The notes: generated by a model not told the origin, from the sequence alone. 46,394 nt of DNA from Lachnospiraceae bacterium (GCA_017438305.1 JAFRVX010000020.1:1-46394), one strand, 5' to 3'; counted from the first letter of the stretch, positions 1 to 9,390 are shown. Program-made: numbers and translations.

Positions 1-36
1 TCCGGATGGTTCCGTGCTTCGCACTCCCACCATCCT

Positions 37-139
37 CCCTCATTCCGCACTCTCGTGGAGTAAAAACTCCACTTCGTGCTTCATGAGGGGCACGCCAAGA
101 AGTCTTTCCTCCACTGGAATGTAAACATTCCGTGGAGTC
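37..139. other. Hairpin-rich noncoding element
   Basis: The first 434 bases contain no convincing gene. Bases 37-88 fold into a long interrupted hairpin: CCCTCAT (37-43) pairs with ATGAGGG, GCAC (47-50) with GTGC (76-79), and GTGGAGT (55-61) with ACTCCAC (66-72) across an AAAA loop. A second perfect hairpin follows at 110-136, TCCAC-GGAATG against CATTCC-GTGGA. The words CTCCAC/GTGGAG recur in both. This could be a structured RNA, a small mobile repeat or the end of a gene lying left of the window; the sequence alone does not decide. Confidence 0.4.
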
Positions 140-434
140 CGGTTTTTGGCGCCGGAATCATAATATTACCCGAAAACGATAATGACAGCGGTATCCTTTA
201 CCGCTATACTGTTTTCAGATAAGAAAGTCAGCAAAAGATCTGCCCTGTCCCCCGCTTCTGCCTTAAGGCCTTCTGTTTCAGACCGCCTCTGTTCCGGGTC
301 TTCTGTTACAGACCAGCTCTGTTTCAGACAATCTTCTTTCAGGGGTTTCCGTTTACCGGAACGTTAACCGGAAGATGCCAGGCAGCTCCGGGACATGACC
401 GGGGCAGACAAAATCTTACAAGGAGAAAACTATC

Positions 435-827
435 ATGAAAGAAGTATGGGAATTTTTAAAGAACGCCGGCGTTTATTACCTGGCCACCGTCGAAGGGGAT
501 CAGCCCCGTGTCCGTCCTTTCGGCACCGCCGAGATCTTCGAGGACAAGCTCTACATCCAGACCGGAAAGATCAAGGACTGCTCCAAACAGATCCAGGCAA
601 ATCCCAAGGTGGAGATCTGCGCCTTTAAGGACGGGACCTGGTTAAGGCTTGCCGGCACCCTGGTGCGGGATGACAGGATCGAAGCCAAGCAGGACATGCT
701 GGATAAGAATCCGGGACTGAAAGGCCGGTATTCCGCAGAGGACGACAACACGGAAGTGCTCTATTTCAAAGACGCCACCGCTACCTTCTCCAGCTTTACG
801 TCCGAACCCAGAGTCGTGAAGTTCTGA
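435..827 (+). CDS. PNPOx-fold (pyridoxamine 5'-phosphate oxidase-like) flavin-binding protein
   Basis: A 130-residue protein of the split-barrel flavin-binding family. It starts MKEVWEFLKNAG and has the family pattern of an N-terminal strand YYLATVEGDQPRVRPFG, a central FEDKLYIQTGKIKDCSKQI segment where FMN phosphate is usually held, and a C-terminal barrel strand. Members of this group bind FMN, F420 or haem and are mostly uncharacterised; the short clostridial form often annotates as a general-stress or nitroreductase-like protein, so no substrate can be given. The start is fixed by an AAGGAG site 9 bases upstream. It stands alone and is followed at once by a GC-rich hairpin and a repeat array. 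Confidence 0.8.
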   Translation: MKEVWEFLKNAGVYYLATVEGDQPRVRPFGTAEIFEDKLYIQTGKIKDCSKQIQANPKVEICAFKDGTWLRLAGTLVRDDRIEAKQDMLDKNPGLKGRYSAEDDNTEVLYFKDATATFSSFTSEPRVVKF

Positions 828-859
828 CGCCTTCCTCAAACAATTTTTTTCATTCTGTT

Positions 860-878
860 CAGGCCGGTTTCCGGCCTG
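860..878 (+). terminator. Hairpin after the PNPOx-like gene
   Basis: CAGGCCGG, a TTT loop and CCGGCCTG form a perfect 8-bp stem 32 bases after the stop codon. There is no clear T-run behind it, so it is only a possible terminator; it abuts the first unit of the ~73-bp repeat array. Confidence 0.35.
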
Positions 879-1180
879 AAGTCCACCCTTTCCTGCTCTG
901 ATTACTTTCAGAGCGGACTTAATCCAATGTTTTAAACTGATTTTCAGACTAAAGTCCACCCCATATCAACCTATTGGCTCATGAGGTGGACTTTCTCTTT
1001 TTATATTCATGCGGTTTCCGGCAGTTTTTCCGGATCAAAGTCCTCCCTGAATCGGTGATTGGCTGTATAGGGTGGACTTGCTCTCTCAAATTAAGACAGA
1101 TCATGGCAGTTTTTCCATTCTGCAGCTCTCTCTAAATCGTCAGATGGATATCCGGGGTGGACAAAAGCCATGAACCTTCA
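879..1180. repeat. Array 1 of a ~73-86 bp repeat with self-complementary ends
   Basis: Three clear units and one decayed unit fill the gap between the PNPOx-like gene and cobB. Each unit opens with AAGTCCACCC or AAGTCCTCCC (879, 952, 1038) and closes about 30-40 bases later with a form of GGGTGGACTT (913, 984, 1070; decayed copy near 1160). The two ends are reverse complements, so each unit can fold into a stem of about 10 bp; the interior word ATTGGCT is shared by units 2 and 3. The same family recurs at 33110-33375. I see no coding potential in it. Confidence 0.7.
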
Positions 1181-1248
1181 AGAAACCCGAATCGCTGCTG
1201 CCCAATTATTCATTTCCTCCTGCCGGGCAGCACACCAGCCCGCAGAGC

Positions 1249-1992
1249 TTATACTTCAAGCGCTTCCATGACCTTCCTGAACACTTCTCCTATTGGCTCA
1301 TGGATCGAAAGGGAGGCGTAAGCATCGGCGGAGGTGGCTGTTTTATTGATCAGCACCAGTTTGTCCCCTCTGTAATAATGGATCAGCCCTGCCGCGGGGT
1401 AGACCACCAGAGACGTGCCGCCGATGATCAGCATATCGGCCTTTCTGATCGCCTTAACGGCGCGGTCCATCACGTCCTGGTCCAGGCTTTCTTCGTAAAG
1501 CACCACGTCGGGCTTGATGGGTTTATGACAATGGGGGCATACGGGGACTCCCGGCATGGCAAGGATATCCTCCAGGCTGTAAAAACGCCGGCAGCCGGTG
1601 CAGTAATTCCTAAGCACCGAACCATGAAGTTCATGAACGGTTTTCGACCCCGCCTTCTGATGGAGCCCGTCGATATTTTGGGTGACCACTGCCCTGACCT
1701 TTCCCATCTTCTCCAGCTTAGCCAATGCCTTATGGCAGTCATTGGGCTCCGCCTCCGGAAACAGCAGTTTTTCCTTATAAAACTCCCAGAATTCTTCCGG
1801 ATGATATTCATAAAAGGTGTGGGAAATGATCTCCTCCGGCGGAATATCCCGCTTCCACCGCTGGGAATAAATGCCTTTTGCCGAGCGGAAATCCGGGATC
1901 CCGGATTCCGTAGAAACGCCCGCACCGCCGAAAAAGGCGATATTATCTGATTCCCGGATCATTTCAGCAAATCTGCCGACAGTATCTTCCAT
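1249..1992 (-). CDS. cobB: NAD-dependent protein deacylase, Sir2 family
   Basis: A 247-residue class U/CobB-like sirtuin that removes acyl groups from lysines using NAD+, producing nicotinamide and O-acyl-ADP-ribose. Visible signatures are the NAD-binding GGAGVSTESGIPDFRS, the catalytic-region TQNIDGLHQKAG with the active His in ELHGSV, and a zinc module of two CxxC pairs (CTGC and CPHC). Length is usual for the family. The start has a GGAGAA site upstream. It lies 45 bases downstream of the truncated ABC permease remnant on the same strand, so its original promoter context may have been changed by that rearrangement. Confidence 0.93.
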   Translation of the reverse strand: MEDTVGRFAEMIRESDNIAFFGGAGVSTESGIPDFRSAKGIYSQRWKRDIPPEEIISHTFYEYHPEEFWEFYKEKLLFPEAEPNDCHKALAKLEKMGKVRAVVTQNIDGLHQKAGSKTVHELHGSVLRNYCTGCRRFYSLEDILAMPGVPVCPHCHKPIKPDVVLYEESLDQDVMDRAVKAIRKADMLIIGGTSLVVYPAAGLIHYYRGDKLVLINKTATSADAYASLSIHEPIGEVFRKVMEALEV

Positions 1993-2037
1993 ACATTCTC
2001 CTTTTTTACAGCTGCCATGACCGTCCGGATCATCTGA

Positions 2038-2991
2038 TCATCCCCGGTCGTGATGCCTTTTCCGAAGCCGCCTGTCTGTCTTCCTCTCCCTGATAATGAA
2101 AAGATTCCTGTGCAGGAAATACAGCCCTGCCGTAAAAAGGACATTCCTGACACAAATCAGCACCATCACCGCTGCCCGGCTCTCTTCCTGGGAAAGCATG
2201 ATCAGATTGAAACCGGAGGACAGAAATATCCGCGACAGAAGCGATATATCGAGACCCGATGCCAGGAAATCCACCGTTAAAAGTACGATCCCCGCTACCA
2301 TTGTCGTACTGCTCTTCCGGATAAAGGGTGCCAGGATAAAGACCAGAAGAAGCATTCCCAGGCCTGATATAAAGCTTTCCAGTACCCAGAGGATCATAAA
2401 GCCCCTTACGGACATCCGGAGTTCAGACGCAGATAAGCGGATGATGCTCTGCAGCGGAGCACCCAGATCCTTCATCCCGTAGATCCGGAACCAGTTCAGA
2501 AAAAGCGGGGCCAGATAAAGTATAAACCCCGCCAGGTAAAGTGTCAATACAGCCAGATACCGGGAATACAGAAGCGGTCTTCCGCCTCTTTCGGTCGTGG
2601 TGACCAGCGTCCTCATGCCCGTCTCGTAATCCTCCGAGAAGATCCGGCAGGCGGATATCAGGACAAGCACCATGAAAAGCCATCCGTAAAGAAGCGTATT
2701 TTCTGTCTCTTTAAAAACAGGATCTGTGATCACTTCCGAATGATAATGTACGGGTATTCCCTTGCTTTTTGGCGTCTGAAGGATGATGACTTCTCTATAT
2801 ACCCTGCTCAGGGCATCAAACTTTGTCCTCATTTCCCGAAGCAGATATTCAGCGTTGTCCAGCCTGCTGATCCTTTCCTGCTCCTGATAAAGTTCCTGCT
2901 GCTTCTCTAAATACCACGTTTCCGTATCTCCCAGTTCCTGACCGCTGATCTCCTGTCCGTAAGCGTAATAATAATACGTTTCGGGCGTTTT
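2038..2991 (-). pseudogene. ABC-2 type transporter permease, 5'-truncated remnant
   Basis: The reading frame is open from a TAG at 2992-2994 to the stop at 2038, and the frame upstream of the first ATG (2832) already encodes sensible protein: a tyrosine-rich stretch, then a heptad-like YLEKQQELYQEQERISRLDN. The ATG at 2832 has no ribosome binding site. Downstream are five or six hydrophobic segments beginning LLYGWLFMVLVLISA, with a DYETGMRTLVTTT segment typical of ABC-2 permeases between membrane helices 2 and 3. The first membrane helix and most of the outer domain are missing, so the gene has lost its 5' end. It faces a second truncated gene across the same junction. Confidence 0.7.
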
Positions 2992-3739
2992 CTATTATAC
3001 TTCAAACACCTATACCGAAGCAGGCGTCCAGCGGAATTGCCTGCATGCCTTGTCTTTACTGTCGGACTCCCGGACTCCTGAAATTATCTATGAGGCCACC
3101 CAGGATCACTTTATTTCCGGCGTTTTTCCCTACCTGAACCAGGTTTTTTTCATTGACAGTGTCCAGGAACATCAGGATGACGGAAACATTCTTCTTAAAC
3201 AACGCATTCTCAGTTACCAGCTTAAAGATCAGTCTGTTCAGGAGATAACAGGAGAAGGCATCTACTCGATCTGCGGGGTCAGGGATAGTAAGCTGATCAT
3301 TCTAAACAGCCGCAAGTACTACGAATATGATCCTTCTTCCAAAGAATTCAAACCCTGCACCTCCGGCTTCACGTCCTTTGCAGAGGCTCATCCCGGATGG
3401 ACCTGTCAGGCAGAATGTATCCAGGACGATTTTAATCTTTTTACCTGTTTTGACCGAGAAGAAAGCAATGATTTTATCTATGACACCTTCGTTACCGACA
3501 GGGATGGGAATCTTCTTGGCGCCATTCCCGAAGCCTCCCTGGGAGCGTTTAATTTTCAGATGATACGGATCGATAATGAAGAATATCTATTCCGGTGCTC
3601 CCGTACGACAGCACCCTTCAGCGTAAATCTCTATAAGAAAGCCGACCTGATGCAGGGTATCGTTGATCCGATCACGCTTATCGCCGTAGAGGACATCAAT
3701 ACGGACCTGAATAACGGCTATATTCTGCCGAATCCGTAA
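2975..3739 (+). pseudogene. 5'-truncated extracytoplasmic protein remnant (unknown family)
   Basis: The frame is open from just after a TAA at 2972-2974 and reads VSGVFYYTSNTYTEAGVQRN before reaching the first possible start, a TTG at 3050 with no ribosome binding site. The body has the repeated short-strand character of beta-propeller or lipoprotein-type proteins (for example GVFPYLNQVFFIDS, SICGVRDSKLIILN), but I cannot name the family. It lacks a signal peptide and start, so it is most likely the tail of a secreted or lipoprotein gene whose head was lost in the event that also beheaded the divergent ABC permease; the two open frames overlap at 2975-2991. Confidence 0.6.
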
Positions 3740-3793
3740 GAAAACCCCTTCCCGGACAATGACCGGGAATGAGAAGGGCAATATCCCCCCACA

Positions 3794-3825
3794 GAAAAAC
3801 GGCCCCTTTTACAGGGCCGTTTTTC
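3794..3825 (+). terminator. Rho-independent terminator
   Basis: GAAAAACGGCCC and GGGCCGTTTTTC form a perfect 12-bp stem around an 8-base loop, with T-rich ends on both strands, so it can work in both directions between the remnant at 3739 and the opposing GNAT gene. A smaller hairpin (CCTTCCCGG ... CCGGGAA) precedes it at about 3747-3770. Confidence 0.8.
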
Positions 3826-3916
3826 TATTACAGAGAACATCAAAGTGTTCTGCCGTTCCACTGATCTGCCATAGAATGCACAGCAGACAGTAAAGAGGAG
3901 GGGAGCTGCTTAGCTG

Positions 3917-4387
3917 TTACTTCAGCCGTTTCTCCATGGTGGTTTTCAGGATCTCCATATCCAGGCTTTCGTAAAAGGCTCTGGCACCGGGATTGCATTC
4001 CCAGACATTCAGGGTAATGCTGTCAAAATCCCCCTCCTTTGCCAGATTTTCCACATAGGAAAACAGGGCTGTCCCGATGTGTTTTCCCCGGGCTTCTTCA
4101 TCAACACAGAGATCATCGATATAGATGGACCGGCGGTCCTTTCGGGAAAGGGAACCTTTGGTGATCTCGATCTCCAGAAAGGCATAGCCCTGGACAATGC
4201 CCTGTTCATCTTCATACACATAGATCGGACGGCTGTCATCTTCTATCAGTTCCTCCAGTTCCGCATCCGTATATTTCCGGGCTCCGGTATTGAAGTAATC
4301 CGGCCGGCCCTTCGCATGCACGTCCTGCACCTGCAGAAGGAGATGCACGATCCTTTCCATATCCTTTTTTTCTGCTCTTCTGATCAT
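3917..4387 (-). CDS. GNAT family N-acetyltransferase
   Basis: A 156-residue protein with the Gcn5-related acetyltransferase fold, which moves an acetyl group from acetyl-CoA to an amine. It begins IRRAEKKDMERI, carries the strand pair IYVYEDEQGIVQGYAFLEI, the motif A region IDDLCVDEEARGKHIGTALFSYV where the acetyl-CoA pyrophosphate loop (RGKHIG) sits, and the terminal NPGARAFYESLDM segment. Substrate is unknown; the closest well-known groups are RimI-like and small-molecule acetyltransferases. It is a single gene between a bidirectional terminator and the glmS terminator. Confidence 0.88.
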   Translation of the reverse strand: MIRRAEKKDMERIVHLLLQVQDVHAKGRPDYFNTGARKYTDAELEELIEDDSRPIYVYEDEQGIVQGYAFLEIEITKGSLSRKDRRSIYIDDLCVDEEARGKHIGTALFSYVENLAKEGDFDSITLNVWECNPGARAFYESLDMEILKTTMEKRLK

Positions 4388-4414
4388 GGTTTTTCCGCCT
4401 TTTCCTTAAAAAAC

Positions 4415-4448
4415 AGCCGGGAATCATCATCCTTCAGGATTCCCGGCT
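4415..4448 (-). terminator. glmS terminator
   Basis: AGCCGGGAATC and GATTCCCGGCT form a perfect 11-bp stem with a 12-base loop. Read on the minus strand the stem is followed by GTTTTTTAA, the usual T-run, 60 bases after the glmS stop codon. Confidence 0.88.
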
Positions 4449-4508
4449 GCCTGCGATGCTGTATTGTTGAAAATTCTTAACCTTGCCCGTCTGCTGCGCC
4501 TTTATTCG

Positions 4509-6353
4509 TTATTCTACGGTAACAGACTTTGCCAGATTCCTGGGCTTATCCACGTCCAGTCCTCTCGCCACCGCCAGATAATAGCCTGTCAACTGGAGCG
4601 GAATGACCGCCAGCGTCGCGGAAAAATGAGGATCCGTCTTCGGGATATAGACGTTGAAGTTTACCGTATCTTCGATCTCATAGTGGCCGTAGTTCGTAAT
4701 GCCGGCAAGATAGGCGCCGCGGCTCTTCACTTCCACCATGTTGGACAGGGTCTTCTCGTAAAGGTCGTTCTGGGTCATCACGCCGATCACCAGGATGCCG
4801 TCTTCGATGAGCGAAATGGTGCCGTGCTTCAGTTCGCCTGCCGCATAAGCCTCGCTGTGGATATAGGAGATCTCCTTCATCTTAAGGCTGCCTTCCAGGC
4901 AGATGGCGTAATCCAGGCCTCTTCCGATAAAGAAAACATCCTGCGCATTCGCGAACTTGGAAGCAAACCACTGGATCCGCTCCTTATCTTCGATCAGCTG
5001 CTGGATCTTGTCGGGAAGGGTCCGCATTTCGGCAGTCATACACAGCAGCTTCTTCTCGTCCATCTTTCCGCGAAGATAAGCAAATTCCATGGCCAGGATG
5101 TCCATGGCAATCAGCTGGGCGGAATAAGCCTTCGTGGTAGCTACGGCGATCTCCGGTCCTGCCAGGGTATAGAAAACATGATCCGCTTCCCGGGCAATGG
5201 AGCTGCCCACCACATTGACGATGCCCAGGGTCGTGGCGCCTAAGTCCTTGGCTTCCCGGAGGGCTGCCAGGCTGTCGGCTGTCTCGCCGGACTGGGAAAT
5301 GATGATGACCAGGTCCCCTTCTCCCAGGATCGGGTTCCGGTAACGGAATTCAGAGGCCAGCTCGACTCTCACCGGCATCCTGACCAGGTCTTCAAAAACA
5401 TACTGGGACGCCATGCCCACATGCCAGGCGGAACCGCAGGCGACGATGGTGACGTTTTTAAAATTCCTGATCTGTTCTTCGGTAAGTCCCGTGGAGGAAA
5501 GATCGATATGTCCATCAGGGGTAAGGACAGAGTTCATGGTATCCCGGATAGCAACGGGCTGCTCATGGATCTCCTTCATCATGAAATGCTCAAAGCCGCC
5601 CTTTTCGGCGCTTTCCGCATCCCACTCGATCTGGACGGTATCTTTTTTCACTTCATCGCCGTTCAGGTCATAGAAAGTGGCTTTTCCGGGCTCCAGACGG
5701 GCCATTTCCAGGTTTTCCACATAATAAACAGTCCTGGTATACTTCAGGATGGCCGGGACGTCGGAAGCCACATAGGCTTCGTCTTCTCCCAGGCCTACAA
5801 TCATCGGAGAATCCTTACGGGCGACGTAGATCTCGCCGGGATAATCCTTGAACATGATGGCCAGGGCGTAGGATCCGCGGACACGGACCATGGTCTTTGC
5901 CAGCGCGTCGATGGGGCCGCCCTGGTATTTCTTATAATAATAATCCACCAGTTTGACGGCCACTTCCGTATCCGTCTGGCTGTAGAAGGTATAGCCGTTT
6001 TTCTCCAGCTTGTCCTTCAGTTCGGAGAAGTTTTCGATGATGCCGTTATGCACGCCGACCACGTTCATATCCTCGGTAACATGAGGATGGGCGTTGGTCT
6101 CGCTGGGTTCGCCGTGGGTAGCCCAGCGGGTGTGGCCGATGCCGCAGGTGCCGGGAACGCTTAATCCGCTGTTGGTCTTCTCTTCCAGGATCTTGAGCCG
6201 TCCCTTTGCTCTGACGACTACCGTATCCTTATCCTGGTCCCGGACGGCAATGCCGGCGGAATCATATCCTCTGTACTCCAGTCTGGAAAGGCCTTCCAGG
6301 AGCACCGGGGCCGCCTGGATCTTCCTGTTGGTAAAACCTACTATACCGCACAT
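4509..6353 (-). CDS. glmS: Glutamine-fructose-6-phosphate aminotransferase (isomerizing)
   Basis: A 614-residue enzyme that makes glucosamine-6-phosphate from fructose-6-phosphate and glutamine, the entry to peptidoglycan amino sugars. The N-terminal glutaminase half begins MCGIVGF; Cys2 becomes the N-terminal nucleophile, which fixes the start at 6353, where an AGGAG site lies upstream. The C-terminal half has two SIS domains (CGSAWHVGMASQYV, SQSGETADSLAAL) and ends DVDKPRNLAKSVTVE as in classic GlmS. The frame stays open for about 100 codons upstream, but that extension is low-complexity and would bury the catalytic Cys. No glmS ribozyme core was recognised in the leader. Confidence 0.97.
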   Translation of the reverse strand: MCGIVGFTNRKIQAAPVLLEGLSRLEYRGYDSAGIAVRDQDKDTVVVRAKGRLKILEEKTNSGLSVPGTCGIGHTRWATHGEPSETNAHPHVTEDMNVVGVHNGIIENFSELKDKLEKNGYTFYSQTDTEVAVKLVDYYYKKYQGGPIDALAKTMVRVRGSYALAIMFKDYPGEIYVARKDSPMIVGLGEDEAYVASDVPAILKYTRTVYYVENLEMARLEPGKATFYDLNGDEVKKDTVQIEWDAESAEKGGFEHFMMKEIHEQPVAIRDTMNSVLTPDGHIDLSSTGLTEEQIRNFKNVTIVACGSAWHVGMASQYVFEDLVRMPVRVELASEFRYRNPILGEGDLVIIISQSGETADSLAALREAKDLGATTLGIVNVVGSSIAREADHVFYTLAGPEIAVATTKAYSAQLIAMDILAMEFAYLRGKMDEKKLLCMTAEMRTLPDKIQQLIEDKERIQWFASKFANAQDVFFIGRGLDYAICLEGSLKMKEISYIHSEAYAAGELKHGTISLIEDGILVIGVMTQNDLYEKTLSNMVEVKSRGAYLAGITNYGHYEIEDTVNFNVYIPKTDPHFSATLAVIPLQLTGYYLAVARGLDVDKPRNLAKSVTVE

Positions 6354-6708
6354 ATCGGAAAATTCTCCTTTGTCTTTTTCTGTTTTTTCTGATCTTTTCT
6401 GATCATTCTTAGGATCTTCTTCCGGAATGATCATGATCCTGCTGACTGCCCGGCCTTTATGGTCTGGGCTACAGGCCTGGCTTTTACGGGAATGCGCCTT
6501 GCTGTCTGTGTGTGGCAATGTGCGGCGCTGTCCCTTTGCTGTTATGTCCTGCCGTCCCTCCGGGGGCATGTCCTCATGTTCCTCCGAGGATGTCTCCTGC
6601 TGTCTGTCTGATGATGTGTTTTGCCGTATATCCGGTGAACCGTCTGACATCAGTTTCTGCCTCTGTCAGAAAGAATGCCGGAAGGACATAAACAGACCTG
6701 CGTGGCTT

Positions 6709-6738
6709 AATATAACACATTTCCTCCGGTATGGCAAG
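6709..6738 (-). promoter_or_regulatory. Probable sigma-A promoter of glmS
   Basis: On the minus strand TTGCCA is followed after 17-18 bases by TTATAT/TATATT. It lies about 350 bases before the glmS start, giving a long leader (6354-6700) of low-complexity, repeat-like sequence (recurring GGAGGA/GGACA words) in which I found no known riboswitch. It is back to back with the pfl promoter at 6830-6858. Confidence 0.5.
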
Positions 6739-6829
6739 CAAATTATTACAAAAATGTTAAAAACTGCAGTTCAGACTGCGGAAATTCGACCTGTTAGGGT
6801 AATGATAGGACCAATGAGCTTTTTAATTA

Positions 6830-6858
6830 TTACAAATTTGTTACAACAGACATATAAA
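6830..6858 (+). promoter_or_regulatory. Probable sigma-A promoter of the pflB-pflA leader
   Basis: TTACAA (6830-6835), a 17-base spacer and TATAAA (6853-6858). It would start transcription about 100 bases upstream of the ZTP riboswitch, giving a leader of about 295 bases before pflB. Confidence 0.55.
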
Positions 6859-6967
6859 AAGGCACTATCGCCTTAAGAAGCTTCAGCTTACGACTCTTTT
6901 TTCGTCAAAATTGCCGTTGCTTTTTTTCCCGTCTTCGCTTACAATGACCGCGCAGTCATAAAACTGC

Positions 6968-7071
6968 CTTCTTTCCGGTGCTGACGGAATGTGAATCGAC
7001 ACAGTGTGCCGGAAGGAAGAACCATTGCCGACCGTCTGGGCAGCTTCGTTAACCGGGGCTGCCCTTTTTTT
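6968..7071 (+). promoter_or_regulatory. ZTP riboswitch (pfl motif) with overlapping terminator
   Basis: The leader of pflB matches the ZTP/ZMP-sensing pfl motif. P1 is CTTCTTTCC (6968-6976) with GGAAGGAAG (7011-7019); the conserved internal loop reads GTGCTGACGGAA, followed by a short stem TGTG/CACA and CCGGAAGG. The hallmark 3' box is CCGTCTGGGC at 7032-7041. The family pseudoknot is kept by covariation: GACGG (6983-6987) pairs with CCGTC (7032-7036), where the common form is GGCG with CGCC. GGGCAGC (7038-7044) also pairs with GCTGCCC (7058-7064) before seven Ts, so ligand binding and termination compete; known members are ON switches. ZTP signals lack of 10-formyl-tetrahydrofolate, and PFL supplies formate for it. 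Confidence 0.85.
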
Positions 7072-7161
7072 GCGCAATAAGGACGGATATGATCCGACGC
7101 AGCAGACAGGCAGCGTATAGATCACTTTTCCGTTTGCCGGCACTGTCAGAAGGAGGAGACG

Positions 7162-9390
7162 ATGAATTTTACCGCATGGAACGGCTTCAAGGAAGGTGTC
7201 TGGACAGAAGGCATTAACGTCCGGGATTTTATTGACAAAAACTACACGCCCTATACCGGGGACGCTTCTTTCCTCAAGGGTCCCACTGAAAGGACCAGGC
7301 GGGCCCTTTCCCGGCTGGAGGCTTTGAAAAAAATGGAGCAGGAACGGGGCGGCGTTTTAGCCGTGGATACTTCCACCGTTTCTTCTCTCTGCAACTATGA
7401 ACCCGGTTATCTTACGGAGGAGGACCTGATTGTGGGCCTCCAGACCGACGAACCCTTAAAGCGCGGCGTCAACCCCTTCGGCGGCATCCGCATGGCAAGA
7501 GCCGCCTGTGAAGCCTACGGCTACAAGCTTGGCGACGAGATCGAAGAATACTTTACCTACAGGACCACCCATAACGACGGTGTCTTCCGGGTCTATACCG
7601 ATGAAATGAAGGCCGCCCGCCACTGCGCGCTTCTGACCGGCCTTCCCGACGCCTACGGCCGCGGCCGGATCATCGGCGATTACCGCCGGGTTGCCCTTTA
7701 CGGCGTCGACGTCCTGATCGAGGAAAAGAAGAAGGATAAGCAGAAGGCCGGCGAAAATTTCATGGATACGGAAAACATCCGCCTGCTTGAAGAGCTTTTC
7801 CAACAGATCAATTTCCTGAACCTGTTAAAGAAGATGGCGGGAATGTACGGTTATGACATCAGCCGTCCCGCGGAGAATGCCCGGGAAGCCATACAGTGGA
7901 CCTATTTTGCCTACCTGGCCGCCAATAAGGAACAGAACGGCGCGGCCATGTCCTTCGGCAGGACCTCCACCTTCTTTGATATCTATATCGAGCGGGACCT
8001 TCAGCGCGGCCTCATCACCGAAGAAGACGCCCAGGAGCTCCTGGACGACCTGGTGCTGAAGCTCCGCTGCGCTAGGCACCTGCGCACCCCCGAATATAAC
8101 GAGCTTTTCGGCGGTGATCCCATGTGGATCACCGAGTCCATCGGCGGCATGAGCCTCTCCCACCGCACGCTGGTCACGAAATCCTCCTTCCGCATCCTGA
8201 ACACCCTGTACAACCTGGGACCGGCACCCGAACCCAACCTGACGGTCTTATGGAGTACGAACCTTCCCGAACCCTTCAAGGCCTTCTGCGCCAAAGTATC
8301 CCAGGACACGGACGCGATCCAGTATGAAAACGACGACCTGATGCGGCCCCGTTTCGGCGACGATTACGCCATCGCCTGCTGCGTTTCCGCCATGAAGGTG
8401 GGCAAACAGATGCAGTTCTTCGGCGCCAGGACCAACCTCGCCAAGCTTCTGCTTCTGGCCCTTAACGGCGGCGTGGACAACGTCTTCGGCACCCGCCTGG
8501 GCCCCCAGATGGCGCCTATGGACGATGACATCCTGGACTACAACAAGGTCATGGAACGCTTCAACATCTACCTTTCCTGGCTCTGCCGGCTGTATGTGAA
8601 TACGATGAACGTGATCCACTACATGCATGACAAATATGCCTACGAAAAGACCCAGATGGCCCTCCATGATACCAACGTCCAGCGGCTCATGGCCTTCGGC
8701 GTGGCCGGCCTTTCGGTCATTACCGATTCCCTGTCCGCCATCAAATATGCCAAAGTCCATCCTGTAAAAAACGAAGACGGCATCATCGTGGACTTCGAGA
8801 CCGTCGGCGATTTTCCGAAATACGGAAACGACGATGACCGGGTAGATGAGATCGCCCAGGACATGCTGACGTCGGTCCATGAGGAACTGAAAAAGACTCC
8901 GGCTTACCGGAACGCCCGCCATACCCTCTCTGCCCTGACCATTACCTCCAACGTGGTCTACGGCAAAAAAACCGGCGCCACCCCGGACGGACGGAAGGCC
9001 GGAGAACCCTTCGCCCCCGGCGCCAATCCCATGCACAACCGGGAAACAAACGGCGCCCTGGCTTCCCTGAATTCGGTATCCAAGTTGCCCTATGCCTCGG
9101 CCTCGGACGGCATCTCCAACACCTTCTCCATCGTTCCTGACGCCCTGGGCCATTCCGAGGAAGAACGGACGGATAACCTGGTGAGCCTGCTGGACGGCTA
9201 TTTTATGAATGACGCCCATCACTTAAACGTCAACGTCATGAACCGCGACACCCTGATGAAGGCCTACGAACATCCGGAAGATTATCCGAACCTGACGATC
9301 CGGGTCTCCGGCTATGCGGTAAACTTCGTCAAGCTTTCCCGGGACCAGCAAAAGGAAGTCATCATGCGGACCTTCCATGAGGCGGTCTGA
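7162..9390 (+). CDS. pflB: Formate C-acetyltransferase (pyruvate formate-lyase)
   Basis: A 742-residue glycyl radical enzyme that splits pyruvate with CoA into acetyl-CoA and formate in anaerobic metabolism. The paired catalytic cysteines are at residues 406-407 in [16 protein letters not shown], and the radical glycine is G717 in RVSGYAVNF near the C-terminus, followed by [18 protein letters not shown] as in true PFL rather than glycerol dehydratase or choline lyase paralogues. GGAGGAG lies 7 bases before the ATG. Expression should be controlled by the ZTP riboswitch upstream. Its last codons and stop are repeated in a 24-bp tandem duplication that leads into pflA. Confidence 0.97.
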   Translation: MNFTAWNGFKEGVWTEGINVRDFIDKNYTPYTGDASFLKGPTERTRRALSRLEALKKMEQERGGVLAVDTSTVSSLCNYEPGYLTEEDLIVGLQTDEPLKRGVNPFGGIRMARAACEAYGYKLGDEIEEYFTYRTTHNDGVFRVYTDEMKAARHCALLTGLPDAYGRGRIIGDYRRVALYGVDVLIEEKKKDKQKAGENFMDTENIRLLEELFQQINFLNLLKKMAGMYGYDISRPAENAREAIQWTYFAYLAANKEQNGAAMSFGRTSTFFDIYIERDLQRGLITEEDAQELLDDLVLKLRCARHLRTPEYNELFGGDPMWITESIGGMSLSHRTLVTKSSFRILNTLYNLGPAPEPNLTVLWSTNLPEPFKAFCAKVSQDTDAIQYENDDLMRPRFGDDYAIACCVSAMKVGKQMQFFGARTNLAKLLLLALNGGVDNVFGTRLGPQMAPMDDDILDYNKVMERFNIYLSWLCRLYVNTMNVIHYMHDKYAYEKTQMALHDTNVQRLMAFGVAGLSVITDSLSAIKYAKVHPVKNEDGIIVDFETVGDFPKYGNDDDRVDEIAQDMLTSVHEELKKTPAYRNARHTLSALTITSNVVYGKKTGATPDGRKAGEPFAPGANPMHNRETNGALASLNSVSKLPYASASDGISNTFSIVPDALGHSEEERTDNLVSLLDGYFMNDAHHLNVNVMNRDTLMKAYEHPEDYPNLTIRVSGYAVNFVKLSRDQQKEVIMRTFHEAV

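Noticed and set aside
5421..6164. 247-codon frame opposite glmS
   Set aside because: Shadow frame inside a full-length conserved gene, with no start signal.
6354..6650. N-terminal extension of GlmS by about 100 residues
   Set aside because: The frame is open, but GlmS needs Cys2 at the mature N-terminus, the extension is low-complexity, and the ribosome binding site lies directly before the ATG at 6353.
6354..6700. glmS ribozyme in the glmS leader
   Set aside because: I looked on the minus strand for the conserved AGCGCC core and the GACGAGG-type segment close to the start codon. Neither is present; the leader is low-complexity GA-rich sequence.
6883..7143. 86-codon minus-strand gene upstream of pflB
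   Set aside because: It lies exactly over the ZTP riboswitch and terminator, which explain the sequence conservation and structure better.
8248..9222. 324-codon frame opposite pflB
   Set aside because: It is a shadow of the highly biased codons of pflB. It has no ribosome binding site and its protein resembles nothing coherent.
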